Positions 23,361 through 32,466 are shown, counted from the first letter of the stretch. The stretch: 48,014 nucleotides of DNA from RGIG8767 sp964531805 (GCA_964531805.1 CAZHGE010000008.1:1-48014), one strand, 5' to 3'. The notes: a model not told the origin generated them from the sequence alone. Made by a program: numbers and translations.

Positions 23361-23867
23361 CTACAAACGAAATGCAAACTTACAAATTTCCCTATCTTCT
23401 CCCTGATAATTGCCCATGCCCTGGAATTCTTTCACAAAGCCGCTGCGTTCCATGACTTTTATGGAGCCGATGTTTTCTGTAAGACAGATGCCCAGCATCT
23501 CTGTAATGCCAAGGCGTGGCATAATCACGGGCAGGAATGCTTTTACTGCTTCTGTGGCATAGCCTTTTTTCGTATAAGCGCCACCGATGTGGTAGCCCAC
23601 TTCCCATACTCCATCATCCATGGGTACCGCCTGTACATAACCGATATAGGTTCCATCTTTTAACAATGCCGGATATACCAGCGGACCTTCGCCGCTTTCA
23701 TAACATCCCATTAAAAATTCAACAGTCTCTGCCGCATCTTCCACAGTTTCAAATACCTCATCCGGCACGAAACGGCGATTGTCTTCGTCCAACGAGTTGA
23801 TATGAACACTTTCTGCCATATCCATATTAAATTCCGTTATGATTAATCTTTCTGTATCAATTCTCAT
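23361..23867 (-). CDS. GNAT family N-acetyltransferase (RimJ/RimL type)
   Basis: This 168-aa protein starts MRIDTERLIITEFNMDMAE, the TERL.LR-type start of RimJ/RimL-like GNATs. VWEVGYHIGGAYTKKGYATEAVKAFL contains the acetyl-CoA loop (K-x-G-Y-A), and IGSIKVMERSGFVKEF is the final conserved helix. It acetylates an unknown substrate. It is convergent with map (8 bp apart) and probably cotranscribed with neither neighbour. Confidence 0.88.
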   Translation of the reverse strand: MRIDTERLIITEFNMDMAESVHINSLDEDNRRFVPDEVFETVEDAAETVEFLMGCYESGEGPLVYPALLKDGTYIGYVQAVPMDDGVWEVGYHIGGAYTKKGYATEAVKAFLPVIMPRLGITEMLGICLTENIGSIKVMERSGFVKEFQGMGNYQGEDREICKFAFRL

Positions 23868-23973
23868 AAATAATTTCCTTTCTTTTATCTCGATAAAATC
23901 ATCCTAATATATCTTTCCTTTTTTGAAAGACAGAAAGGGATAAGTTGCGTTTTTAAAAGATAACCTGCATTTA

Positions 23974-25329
23974 TTAATTCCATTTTCTCTTTGCATATAT
24001 ATATCCAATGATTAGTACCGCTGAACATATGGTCCACAGCACTGGTTCCAGAACACATACACCAAGGTAGCCCCACCAGCCGGTGAGAACACCCAGCGGC
24101 AGTATTTTGCCCGCCAACTCAATACCACTGACGATAATAGGCAGAATCTTATAACCCAGACTCTGCATCGCATTTCGATAAATTAATAAAAGCGTAAGCA
24201 TAAAATAGCAGGGAACATTGGTTACCAAATACAACATGGCAATGTCCAGCACTTCTTTTGACTGTGTTCCGGTAAGGAATTTTGACAATGGAATTCCGAA
24301 AACAAATACGATTATGGTTGCCAAAATGCCCCATCCCCATCCTATAAAAATAGATATTCGGATTCCCTTTTTGATTCTATCATATTCTCTTGCGCCGAAA
24401 TTCTGGCTGATAAAAGTTGCCACTGCCACTGAAATTGCATCTATGGTAAGCGTAAGCATTTCATGAATCTTTCTAGCAGCTGTATGTCCGGTAATGGTTT
24501 GAATACCCATCTCATTTACATACCACTGGAACACAACATTTCCAAACTTGGTAATCACCAGCATAAATGCCATGGAAAGGGACAGGCTGAGTAAATCCTT
24601 GCACATCCGCAAATCCCGGACAAAATATTTTTTCTTAATATGCAAAAGCGGCACTTTTTTCCAAATGTAAATAATACACAATACCGCAGAAACTGCCTGT
24701 GAAAAAACGGTTGCAAAAGCCGTTCCTACAACACCAAGTGAGAAAGTTGAAATAAAGACAATATCCAACACAATATTAATAATTGTAGAAATAATCAAAA
24801 AATACAATGGCATCCGGCTGTTTCCGAGACTTCGCAGCATCGCCGCTAACAAATTATAAAGCATGGTGACTATCGTTCCCATTGCTATTACACGCAAATA
24901 CGAAAGAGACTCCGGCAATATCTCCGGTGGTGTATTGACCCACACTAAGAGAGGTTTTAAACCGGCCATACTAATTAGTGTCAAAATCAGAGCAATTCCC
25001 AATCCCAGCCACAAAGACATATGTACTGTTTTTCGCAGTTTTTCTTCATCACCCGCACCAAAATAACGGGCAATAAAAACACCAAAACCATTGGATACCC
25101 CCACTGCAAAACCAACCAGCATACTATAAATAGCAGAGGTTGCTCCAACTGCTGCCACGGACACCTCGCCAAGAAAATTTCCAATAATAGCAGTGTCTGC
25201 TATATTATAAAACTGCTGAAACACCTGACCAATTAGCACAGGTAAAGAAAATACAACCAGAGTACTCAGTATATTTCCTTTTGTCATGTCGAGTGTCTGC
25301 TCTGCTATTTTCAACTTATTGTCTTGCAT
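23974..25329 (-). CDS. MATE family multidrug/Na+ antiporter
   Basis: This 451-aa protein has twelve predicted hydrophobic segments and the MATE start LVVFSLPVLIGQVFQQFYNIADTAIIGNFLGEVSVAAVGATSAIYSM. The duplicated half-domain shows as GIQTITGHTAARKIHEMLTLTIDAISVAVATFISQNFGA. MATE proteins export cationic drugs or dyes coupled to Na+ or H+. AGGAG lies upstream of the ATG. It is divergent from the two-component system at 25493, so it might be part of that regulon (inference). Confidence 0.92.
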   Translation of the reverse strand: MQDNKLKIAEQTLDMTKGNILSTLVVFSLPVLIGQVFQQFYNIADTAIIGNFLGEVSVAAVGATSAIYSMLVGFAVGVSNGFGVFIARYFGAGDEEKLRKTVHMSLWLGLGIALILTLISMAGLKPLLVWVNTPPEILPESLSYLRVIAMGTIVTMLYNLLAAMLRSLGNSRMPLYFLIISTIINIVLDIVFISTFSLGVVGTAFATVFSQAVSAVLCIIYIWKKVPLLHIKKKYFVRDLRMCKDLLSLSLSMAFMLVITKFGNVVFQWYVNEMGIQTITGHTAARKIHEMLTLTIDAISVAVATFISQNFGAREYDRIKKGIRISIFIGWGWGILATIIVFVFGIPLSKFLTGTQSKEVLDIAMLYLVTNVPCYFMLTLLLIYRNAMQSLGYKILPIIVSGIELAGKILPLGVLTGWWGYLGVCVLEPVLWTICSAVLIIGYIYAKRKWN

Positions 25330-25492
25330 TAAAATGACTCCTTTATGTATCCCTTTATCGTAATGTAATATCTAAACATTTTTCTATGAAAAATATTACC
25401 ATATTATTTATGTTTTTTATATAAACAGAAACAAAACTTTAACAATTCCGTGATATGATGGTAGCAGCGAATGGTTAAGTGGAGGTATTTTG

Positions 25493-26164
25493 ATGTTTAA
25501 AATATTAGTTGTAGAAGATGACAAAGACTTAAATAAAACCGTATGCTCGTTTTTGAATCAAAGTGGTTACGAAGCCATCGGCTGTCTGGATGCCCTGGAC
25601 GCTTACGATGCACTTTATGAAAATACATTTGATTTAATCATATCCGACATTATGATGCCGGATGTGGATGGATTTGAATTTGCCAGAAATGTGCGGGAAC
25701 AGAGCGAAGATATCCCGATTCTTTTTATGACAGCCCGCGATGACATTGCCTCCAAACAAAAAGGCTTCCGCATTGGTGTGGACGATTATATGGTAAAACC
25801 TATCGACCTGGATGAATTGTTTTTACGCATTGGTGCCCTGTTACGTCGTGCTAAAATTGCTGCCAGCAGAAAACTGGAAATTGGAAACTTTGTAATGGAC
25901 GCGGATGAACATACCGCTTATTTAAATGATGAAGAAATCTCCATGACCAATAGAGAATTCAGCATTTTATATAAACTGCTTTCTTACCCGAAAAAAACAT
26001 TTACCAGAACACAGTTAATGGACGAATTTTGGGATGCAGATACCGAAACAGCCCCAAGAGCAGTTGATGTATATATGACAAAACTACGTGGAAAACTGGC
26101 TGACTGTACCGATTTTGAAATTGTAACCGTACATGGTCTTGGATATAAGGCGGTGATTAAATGA
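25493..26164 (+). CDS. OmpR-family response regulator
   Basis: This is a 223-aa protein; the ATG at 25493 lies 7 nt after GGAGG. The receiver domain has KILVVEDDKDL, phospho-acceptor Asp in FDLIISDIMMPDVDG, and DYMVKPIDL. The winged helix (ISMTNREFSILYKLLSYPKKTFTRTQLMDEFWD ... VDVYMTKLRGKL) is OmpR/PhoB-type. Its end overlaps the kinase start (ATGA), so the pair is translationally coupled. Confidence 0.95.
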   Translation: MFKILVVEDDKDLNKTVCSFLNQSGYEAIGCLDALDAYDALYENTFDLIISDIMMPDVDGFEFARNVREQSEDIPILFMTARDDIASKQKGFRIGVDDYMVKPIDLDELFLRIGALLRRAKIAASRKLEIGNFVMDADEHTAYLNDEEISMTNREFSILYKLLSYPKKTFTRTQLMDEFWDADTETAPRAVDVYMTKLRGKLADCTDFEIVTVHGLGYKAVIK

Positions 26165-27237
26165 GAAAAGAAAAATCATCCCATAATATTATGTTCATCA
26201 TCAATAGTTACCTCTTATTTTTTGTGCTGATTGCATTCCTCGTAACCTGTTGTATGATGCTTTTTGTCACCGCATTTTCCACGACACTGGACGTTCCCCT
26301 TACCAGCGAAAATCTGAATGTCGCCGCCAAACTTACCTTTGGAAATGTAGTCCTGTTAAGCATCATTGTTACAGCTATTGATGCCATCCGTCGTGAACTC
26401 ACCGTTAATCGTCCTGTAAAACGGATCACGGAAGCGGCTGATAAAATCATGCAGGGAGATCTCAGTGTCAGAATACAACCAATCAATAGTTTTGCAACGG
26501 ATAATAAATTTAATGAAGTAATCGAATGTATCAATCATATGACAGAAGAACTTTCTAGTGTAGAAACTCTCCGCACGGATTTCATTGCCAATGTTTCCCA
26601 CGAAATGAAAACCCCTCTTGCTGTCATGCAGAATTTCGGTACCCTCTTACAAAAACCAGATCTTTCCGATGAGAAAAGAATGGAATATGCAAAAGGCATT
26701 ACTGACAGTTCCCGCCGCCTGGCAGATATGATGACCAACATCTTAAAACTCAACCGTTTGGAAAATCAGCAGATTTATCCACAGACTACAGAATATGATC
26801 TTGGCGAACAGCTTTGTGAATGTCTTTTACAATATGAAAATGTATGGGAAAAATCGCAGATTGAAATTGATACGGATATCGCGGATAACGTTATCGTAAA
26901 AGCAGACGCTGAACTTTTATCCATTGTATGGAATAATCTATTTTCCAATGCTTTTAAATTTACGGGACCTGGAGGAACCGTTTCCCTCAGCCTTACCACA
27001 ACGGACCATCATGCCATTGTAAAAATAAAAGACACTGGATGCGGTATGTCCTCGGAAATCGGTGCTCATATTTTTGAAAAATTCTATCAGGGAGACACCT
27101 CACATGCTACCCAGGGAAATGGATTGGGTCTTGCACTGGTCAAACGGGTAATTGACATTATGCAGGGTGAAATTAGTGTAGAAAGTGTCCTCGGCGAAGG
27201 AACCACTTTTATGGTAAAAATAAGAAGACCTTTTTAA
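26161..27237 (+). CDS. Sensor histidine kinase with HAMP domain
   Basis: This 358-aa protein has two membrane segments (about 9-38 and 58-75) bounding a very short external loop, then a HAMP-like segment (RPVKRITEAADKIMQGDLSVRI). The dimerisation domain has the phospho-His in FIANVSHEMKTPLAVM, and the ATPase domain has N (WNNLFSNAFKF), G1 (IKDTGCGMS), F and G2 (GNGLGLALVKRV) boxes. The small sensory loop suggests membrane or intramembrane signals, as with envelope-stress kinases. Two membrane proteins follow in the same operon. Confidence 0.95.
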   Translation: MRKEKSSHNIMFIINSYLLFFVLIAFLVTCCMMLFVTAFSTTLDVPLTSENLNVAAKLTFGNVVLLSIIVTAIDAIRRELTVNRPVKRITEAADKIMQGDLSVRIQPINSFATDNKFNEVIECINHMTEELSSVETLRTDFIANVSHEMKTPLAVMQNFGTLLQKPDLSDEKRMEYAKGITDSSRRLADMMTNILKLNRLENQQIYPQTTEYDLGEQLCECLLQYENVWEKSQIEIDTDIADNVIVKADAELLSIVWNNLFSNAFKFTGPGGTVSLSLTTTDHHAIVKIKDTGCGMSSEIGAHIFEKFYQGDTSHATQGNGLGLALVKRVIDIMQGEISVESVLGEGTTFMVKIRRPF

Positions 27238-27322
27238 AAAAAATCACAAACAAACTCTCTCCCAACGACAACAGGCTTCATAAACTGCCTTAGTAAACTA
27301 CTGGAAAGGCTGATATCTAAAT

Positions 27323-28234
27323 ATGAAATTTAAAAAAATCAATTGGAAAAAAACATGGTATAAACTGTTGTTTCCTCCCAAATGGATGCTGTTTCTTTTT
27401 ACCGTTATAGTTGCCATAACACTATCTGCAGTATTCATAAAAGGCTGGGAAACTGCACCAATTGCATATAGCATATATGTATTTTCCTTTTATACACTTA
27501 CTGTGGACTGCTTTTTTTTCGGTATTGTTTTTCCAAAACAATATCGGAAAATGCAGCAGAAAGTATCTCAAAGTAAATATGGCAGCCGCTATAAAACAGA
27601 TGTAGATTTCCATACCCATTTATGGCTGCATATTTCCCTCGGATTTAAACTCATATACATAGGCACCAACTTAATATCGTTTTTCCTTTACCGCTCCATG
27701 TGGTTTGCCATCCTGGCGGGATATTATGGAACACTTGCCATTATGCTATTTTTACTACTGCGTTACCTACAGAAAAATGAACTTGGCAAAAATATGCTTG
27801 GCCAATGGAAACGGGCACGTTTGTGTTCCTACATTCTTTTATCCATAAATTTCGCATTATCAGGTGCCGTTTTAATGATCCTTTATCAAAATAAAAGTTT
27901 TGAATACAACGGCATTTTAATCTATGCAATGGCGGCGTACACTTTTTACATTACCATCCGCGCCATTATTGAAGTGATTAAATATCGTAACAATCCAAGC
28001 CCAATCCTAAAAATCCATAAAGTCATCAATCTTTCGGCGGCACTTGTTTCCATGCTCGCATTAGAAACGGCAATGTTTGCCCAATTCGGCAAGGATATGT
28101 TACCGGAACATAAATGGATTTTCGTGGCATTAACCGGCGCAGGCGTCAGCATTGTTGTCGTGACGCTGTCACTTTCCATGATTATCCGTTCCACAAAAGA
28201 AATCAAATACATGAGGAGTAACCATTATGAATAA
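27323..28234 (+). CDS. Polytopic membrane protein, unknown function
   Basis: This 303-aa protein has about seven or eight hydrophobic segments (e.g. WMLFLFTVIVAITLSAVFI, MWFAILAGYYGTLAIMLFLL, ILIYAMAAYTFYITIRAII, WIFVALTGAGVSIVVVTLSL). The basic N terminus (FKKINWKKTWYKLL) suggests it is cytoplasmic. I do not recognise the family. It lies 85 bp after the kinase and overlaps the next small membrane gene by 8 bases, so the four genes are probably one unit. It might be a transport or resistance target of the two-component system, or an accessory sensor. Confidence 0.7.
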   Translation: MKFKKINWKKTWYKLLFPPKWMLFLFTVIVAITLSAVFIKGWETAPIAYSIYVFSFYTLTVDCFFFGIVFPKQYRKMQQKVSQSKYGSRYKTDVDFHTHLWLHISLGFKLIYIGTNLISFFLYRSMWFAILAGYYGTLAIMLFLLLRYLQKNELGKNMLGQWKRARLCSYILLSINFALSGAVLMILYQNKSFEYNGILIYAMAAYTFYITIRAIIEVIKYRNNPSPILKIHKVINLSAALVSMLALETAMFAQFGKDMLPEHKWIFVALTGAGVSIVVVTLSLSMIIRSTKEIKYMRSNHYE

Positions 28235-28613
28235 CCAATCTGAAAATAATACTTTTAGCTATACCTATTCTGCCAAGCAGCAGGCAGAGATTGAAAACAT
28301 CCGCAAAAAATATGCTCCATCTGCTTCCGAAGAAGATAAGATGGAGCAATTACGCCGTCTCGACCGCAATGTTACCAATAAAGCTACCGTTATCTCGTTG
28401 ATTCTTGGTATTACGGGCACACTTATTATGGGAACTGGCATGAGTTTTGCCCTGATTTGGCAAAATACCCTTTTTGTTCCCGGAATTATCATCGGTATTA
28501 TCGGTATCGGCCTTTTGTCCGCCGCTTACCCGGTTTACAATACAATTCTGAAAAAAGAACGTGAAAAAGCAGCTCCGGAAATCCTTAGACTTACCGATGA
28601 ATTACTACAATAA
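28227..28613 (+). CDS. Small membrane protein with two central TM segments, unknown
   Basis: This 128-aa protein has a charged N-terminal half (about 1-50; KQQAEIENIRKKYAPSASEE), then two membrane segments (ATVISLILGITGTLIMGTGM and VPGIIIGIIGIGLLSAAYPV) and a short polar tail. The start overlaps the previous gene (GAGGAG precedes the ATG), indicating coupled translation. The family is unrecognised. It is convergent with cysK, with only 4 bp between. Confidence 0.75.
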   Translation: MNNQSENNTFSYTYSAKQQAEIENIRKKYAPSASEEDKMEQLRRLDRNVTNKATVISLILGITGTLIMGTGMSFALIWQNTLFVPGIIIGIIGIGLLSAAYPVYNTILKKEREKAAPEILRLTDELLQ

Positions 28614-28617
28614 CATT

Positions 28618-29556
28618 TTATTCTTCTGCAAAAAGCGGTGTGGACAAATAACGGTCACCAGAATCTGGCAAAAGAACGACAATGTTCTTTCCTTTGTTTT
28701 CCGTTCTCTTAGCCAAATCCGCGGCCGCTTTTAATGCTGCGCCGGAAGAAATTCCCACAAGGATTCCTTCTGCGCGGGCAAAAGCCCTTCCATATTCAAA
28801 AGAATCTTCATTGCTGATGGTTATAATCTCATCGCAAATCTCTGTATCCATAATCTTTGGCACAAATCCAGCTCCAATTCCCTGAATCTTATGCGGACCT
28901 GCAGTTCCTTTTGATAAGACAGGACTGTCTTTTGGTTCTACTGCTACGATTTTCACATTCGGATTCTGTTCTTTTAAATATCTGCCTGTTCCAGTAATCG
29001 TTCCACCTGTTCCGGCTCCAGCTATAAAGATATCCACATTTTTATCTAACTGTTCCCATATTTCAGGTCCTGTTGTGCGGTAGTGGGCATCTGCATTTGC
29101 CTGGTTATCAAATTGTCCTAAAATGACTGCACCTTCAATTTCCTTGCATAATTCTTCTGCCTTTGCAATGGCACCTTTCATACCTTTTGCACCTTCTGTC
29201 AGCACAAGTTCTGCACCATATGCTTTTAATAGATTACGGCGTTCCACACTCATCGTATCAGGAAGGGTTAAAATTGCACGATAGCCTTTTACCGCTGCCA
29301 CGGATGCAATCCCAATTCCTGTGTTACCACTGGTCGGTTCAATAATGGTTGCTCCTTCTTTTAAAATCCCCTTTTCCTCTGCATCGCAAATCATGGCAAA
29401 AGCGGCTCTATCCTTAACTGATCCGGTTGGATTCAGATATTCTAATTTGGCATAAATCGCCGCATCTGTAATATCCATTTTTTTTGAAAAGTTATTTAAT
29501 TTAAGCAGCGGTGTATTTCCGATCAATTCCACTGCATTTTCTACTACTTTACTCAT
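28618..29556 (-). CDS. cysK: Cysteine synthase (O-acetylserine sulfhydrylase)
   Basis: This 312-aa PLP enzyme makes Cys from O-acetylserine and sulfide. Motifs: NPTGSVKDRAA with the PLP Lys, TSGNTGIGIA binding the substrate carboxylate, GAGTGGTITGTGRYLKE for the PLP phosphate, and GISSGAALKAA near the C terminus. It starts 58 bp after metY with GGAG upstream of the ATG and is expected to share the attenuated metY transcript. Confidence 0.95.
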   Translation of the reverse strand: MSKVVENAVELIGNTPLLKLNNFSKKMDITDAAIYAKLEYLNPTGSVKDRAAFAMICDAEEKGILKEGATIIEPTSGNTGIGIASVAAVKGYRAILTLPDTMSVERRNLLKAYGAELVLTEGAKGMKGAIAKAEELCKEIEGAVILGQFDNQANADAHYRTTGPEIWEQLDKNVDIFIAGAGTGGTITGTGRYLKEQNPNVKIVAVEPKDSPVLSKGTAGPHKIQGIGAGFVPKIMDTEICDEIITISNEDSFEYGRAFARAEGILVGISSGAALKAAADLAKRTENKGKNIVVLLPDSGDRYLSTPLFAEE

Positions 29557-29614
29557 AAAGTATAACTCCTTTTTTATTCTTTTAATTATACTATCACATT
29601 TACATACATATGGT

Positions 29615-30931
29615 TCAACTAATTTCTTCCACTGCCTTAAAAGCTTCTTCCAAATCCTCTAGGATATCCGCTATATTTTCTGTTCCAATCGATAAACGGA
29701 TCGTGTTTGGACGGATACCCTGTTCTGCCAGTTCTTTTTCATTTAACTGGGAATGTGTAGTGGATGCCGGATGAATCACCAGTGACTTTACATCGGCAAC
29801 ATTTGCAAGAAGCGAAAATAATTCCAGATTATCAATAAACTTCTTGGCTTTCTCTGCATCACCTTTAATCTCAAAGGTAAAAATAGAGCCACCGCCATTT
29901 GGAAAATATTTTTTATAAAGTTCCTGCTGTACCGGATTATCTGATACGGATGGATGGTTTACTTTTTCTACCTGCGGATGTGCATTCAAAAATCCCACTA
30001 CTTTTAACGCATTTTCTACATGACGTTCTACTCTTAAGGACAAGGTTTCCAATCCCTGTAAAAAGAGGAAGGCATGGAACGGAGAAAGGGTTGCTCCTGT
30101 ATCACGAAGCAGAATCGCACGGATCTTTGTTACAAAAGCTGCCGCTCCAACTGCTTTTGTAAAGCTGATTCCGTGATAACTTGGATTCGGCTCAGTCAAA
30201 GACGGAAACTTGCCACTTGCTTCCCAATCAAATTTACCACTGTCAATAATCACGCCACCTATAGTTGTTCCATGTCCACCGATGAATTTTGTCGCAGAAT
30301 GTACCACAATATCAGCACCATGCTCAATTGGTCTTACCAAATACGGTGTAGCAAAAGTATTGTCAATAACAAGCGGAATCTTGTTTTCATGCGCAATAAA
30401 AGCGATCTTTTCAATATCCACTACATCAGAATTCGGATTACCCAGAGTCTCAATAAAGACTGCTTTTGTATTCTCTTTGATGGCACCACGGATTTCCTCT
30501 TCATTAAACGGATCTACAAATGTTGTGGTAATCCCGTATTCCGGCAATGTATGCGCCAACAGATTATAAGTTCCGCCATAGATATTTTTTGCTGCTACAA
30601 TATGCTCACCTGCTTTTGCAAGGTTTTGGAATGTGTATGTAATGGCTGCTGCCCCGGATGCCACCGCCAAAGCTGCCACACCGCCTTCTAAAGCTGCAAT
30701 TCTTTTTTCAAATACATCCTCTGTAGGATTTGTTAATCTTCCATAAATATTACCGGCATCTGTCAAATTAAATCTTGCTGCTGCATGCTCACTGTTGTGG
30801 AACACATAGGATGAAGTCTGATAAATCGGAACTGCTCTTGCGTCGGTTGCCGGGTCCGGTGTTTCCTGTCCTACATGTAACTGTAATGTTTCAAATCTTA
30901 AGTTTCTTTCTTCATATGTTTTTTTGCTCAT
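29615..30931 (-). CDS. metY: O-acetylhomoserine sulfhydrylase (MetY-type)
   Basis: This 438-aa PLP enzyme of the Cys/Met metabolism family makes homocysteine from O-acetylhomoserine and sulfide. It begins NLRFETLQLHVGQETPDPATDARAVPIYQTSSYVF. The PLP Lys is in VVHSATKFIGGHGTTIGG, and the C terminus LVIHPASTTHSQL plus IRPNTIRLSIGTENIADIL is characteristic. Length fits MetY rather than MetB. Its 250-nt leader carries a promoter, a Met/Cys-rich leader peptide and a terminator, so expression is probably controlled by Met and/or Cys supply. Confidence 0.93.
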   Translation of the reverse strand: MSKKTYEERNLRFETLQLHVGQETPDPATDARAVPIYQTSSYVFHNSEHAAARFNLTDAGNIYGRLTNPTEDVFEKRIAALEGGVAALAVASGAAAITYTFQNLAKAGEHIVAAKNIYGGTYNLLAHTLPEYGITTTFVDPFNEEEIRGAIKENTKAVFIETLGNPNSDVVDIEKIAFIAHENKIPLVIDNTFATPYLVRPIEHGADIVVHSATKFIGGHGTTIGGVIIDSGKFDWEASGKFPSLTEPNPSYHGISFTKAVGAAAFVTKIRAILLRDTGATLSPFHAFLFLQGLETLSLRVERHVENALKVVGFLNAHPQVEKVNHPSVSDNPVQQELYKKYFPNGGGSIFTFEIKGDAEKAKKFIDNLELFSLLANVADVKSLVIHPASTTHSQLNEKELAEQGIRPNTIRLSIGTENIADILEDLEEAFKAVEEIS

Positions 30932-30998
30932 AATATTTTCCTCATTCTTTAATATTCTATTAATCTATTGAAATAAGAGTGCGCATCCTCGCGGAGCG

Positions 30999-31035
30999 TT
31001 TTTTAATTGGATAGAGAATCTATCCAATTAAAAAA
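30999..31035. repeat. Perfect 16-bp hairpin between the attenuator and metY
   Basis: The arms at 30999-31014 and 31020-31035 pair perfectly around loop AGAAT (core AATTGGATAG / CTATCCAATT). On the minus strand the 5' arm contains the T tract of the attenuator terminator. It may be part of the on/off switch or a barrier near the ribosome site. Confidence 0.7.
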
Positions 31036-31059
31036 GCAGCTGCCCACTATGGCACCTGC
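31030..31059 (-). terminator. Attenuator terminator in the metY leader
   Basis: On the minus strand GCAG-G-TGCC, loop, GGCA-G-CTGC is followed by TTTTTT. It lies 41 nt after the leader peptide stop codon and about 100 nt before the metY ATG. Confidence 0.78.
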
Positions 31060-31100
31060 GTCAAAATTACTCTCTTCTAGGTATCATAATGCATCAGAAA

Positions 31101-31184
31101 TTAAGCCGTATTCATACATACAACCTGACCATAACACATCATCATACACATGTATCCATAATTGTTTGTTAATTTCTTTGTCAT
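31101..31184 (-). CDS. Met/Cys-rich leader peptide of metY-cysK (attenuation)
   Basis: This is a 27-aa ORF too short for routine calling. AAAGGAG lies 9 nt before the ATG. Met is found at positions 1, 12, 14, 15, 16 and 24, and Cys at 13, 17 and 23: eight Met or Cys codons within residues 12-24, including the run MCMMMC. Downstream are an intrinsic terminator and then metY and cysK, the homocysteine and cysteine synthesis genes. The layout (promoter, RBS, control codons, terminator, structural genes) matches amino-acid leader peptide attenuation: stalling at scarce Met or Cys codons would favour read-through. The arrangement is visible; the mechanism is inferred. Confidence 0.8.
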   Translation of the reverse strand: MTKKLTNNYGYMCMMMCYGQVVCMNTA

Positions 31185-31236
31185 TGCATTATTCTCCTTT
31201 CATTTCCTACTAACTTGGTAGGTTTTGTTTTTCTAT

Positions 31237-31265
31237 ACTATAATCCTATGCTTTTTATCTGTCAA
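31237..31265 (-). promoter_or_regulatory. Promoter of the metY-cysK operon
   Basis: On the minus strand, TTGACA (31265-31260), a 17-bp spacer and TATAGT (31242-31237). It is near consensus and lies about 50 nt upstream of the leader peptide. Confidence 0.82.
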
Positions 31266-31317
31266 CATATTTTAGAAAAATTTTCCAAATATATATATTC
31301 CTATGGAGTGTTCTTCG

Positions 31318-31340
31318 TTTGATAGGAAATTCCTATCAAA
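31318..31340. repeat. Perfect inverted repeat between rsmH and the metY promoter
   Basis: TTTGATAGGA, AAT, TCCTATCAAA. It is either an operator or a hairpin adjoining the rsmH terminator. No regulator can be assigned. Confidence 0.6.
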
Positions 31341-31342
31341 TG

Positions 31343-31371
31343 AAAAAAGAGCCTTTTTAAAAGACTCTTTC
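31343..31371 (-). terminator. Intrinsic terminator after rsmH
   Basis: On the minus strand GAAAGAGTC, a T/A-rich loop and GGCTCTTT are followed by TTTTC. It lies about 20 bp downstream of the rsmH stop. Confidence 0.75.
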
Positions 31372-31391
31372 ATTCACTATCCATTATTCTT

Positions 31392-32444
31392 TTATGACCG
31401 AATTGCCCAGCGCATCTTGGTGCTCTTAGCTCGGCTGTTTCTGACACATTCTGCAGCCGATGGGCGAATGACATCTTTGCAGACGTCACTGTATATTCCT
31501 TCATCCTTTAACTGCTTAAAGGAACGTTTTACCAAACGATCCTCACCGGAATGGAAAGTTAAAATAGCCACTCTTCCATTCGGCGCTAATACTTCCGGCA
31601 GTTTTTCCAAAAACGCATACAATACTTCAAACTCACTGTTCACATCGATACGCAATGCCTGAAAAGTTCTTGCACAGGATTTTTTTACTGCTTCATCCCG
31701 CTCTGCTTTTGGCACATACACAAGTGCCTGTTCGATAACCTGTTTCATGTCAGTTGTGGTTTCAATTTGCTTCCCATTTTTGAACCACTTCATAACGGTT
31801 GCTGCAATTTCTGCCGCATATGGCTCGTCCGCATTTTCTACAAGCATCCCTTCTAATTCTTCCTGGGTTACTTCTTTTAAACGTTCCGCAGCACTGACTC
31901 CCTTAAGTGGATTCATGCGTAGATCCAGCGGACCTTCCACCTTATATGAAAAACCTCGTTCCGGATTATCAATCTGCATGGAGGACACTCCCAAATCCGC
32001 CAATATAAAATCAAACTTTTTACCGGTGTCCTTTACCACCTGATCGATGTCTGCAAAATTCTGTAGGCGGACTGTTAAAATCTCTTCTCCAAATCCCTGC
32101 TTTGCCAGTCGTTCCTTTGTCTTTGCTGATTCAATCGGGTCCACATCAAGAGCATAGATATGCCCCTGCCCTTCCAGACACTGAAGCATTGCCTTCGTAT
32201 GCCCGCCATAACCCAGCGTTGCATCCAGCCCAGTCTGTCCCGGTTTGATCTGTAAGAAATCAAGGATCTCCTGTACCATAATGGAAATGTGCATTCCTGC
32301 AGGAGTTCCCCCTTTTTGGATGACTCTCTCTATGGTATCCGCATATTTTTCCGGATTATGCTCTTTGTATTTTTCTTTATAACTTCTCGGATGTGTTCCC
32401 GAATATCGTACACGACGCTTGTGCTGCTTTTCCTGATTTTCCAT
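31392..32444 (-). CDS. rsmH: 16S rRNA m4C1402 methyltransferase (RsmH), outside the division cluster
   Basis: This 350-aa protein has the SAM motif LDATLGYGGHTKAMLQ, FDFILADLGVSSMQIDNPERGFS, LDLRMNP, and the C-terminal TFHSGEDRLVKRSFKQ of RsmH (MraW). It has an N-terminal extension of about 45 basic residues (QKHKRRVRYSGTHPRSYKEK-like) not seen in the canonical protein. Canonical rsmH follows mraZ in the dcw division cluster; here there is no mraZ, ftsL or pbp gene. Many Clostridia carry a second RsmH, and this fits that type. AAAGGA precedes the ATG. Confidence 0.9.
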   Translation of the reverse strand: MENQEKQHKRRVRYSGTHPRSYKEKYKEHNPEKYADTIERVIQKGGTPAGMHISIMVQEILDFLQIKPGQTGLDATLGYGGHTKAMLQCLEGQGHIYALDVDPIESAKTKERLAKQGFGEEILTVRLQNFADIDQVVKDTGKKFDFILADLGVSSMQIDNPERGFSYKVEGPLDLRMNPLKGVSAAERLKEVTQEELEGMLVENADEPYAAEIAATVMKWFKNGKQIETTTDMKQVIEQALVYVPKAERDEAVKKSCARTFQALRIDVNSEFEVLYAFLEKLPEVLAPNGRVAILTFHSGEDRLVKRSFKQLKDEGIYSDVCKDVIRPSAAECVRNSRAKSTKMRWAIRS

Positions 32445-32466
32445 ATGTGTCCTTTCGTATAAAGTT

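Noticed and set aside
30999..31035. The perfect 16-bp hairpin upstream of metY as the attenuator terminator
   Set aside because: On the minus strand it is followed by A residues rather than T. The GC-rich hairpin at 31030-31059 with its T tract is the better terminator.
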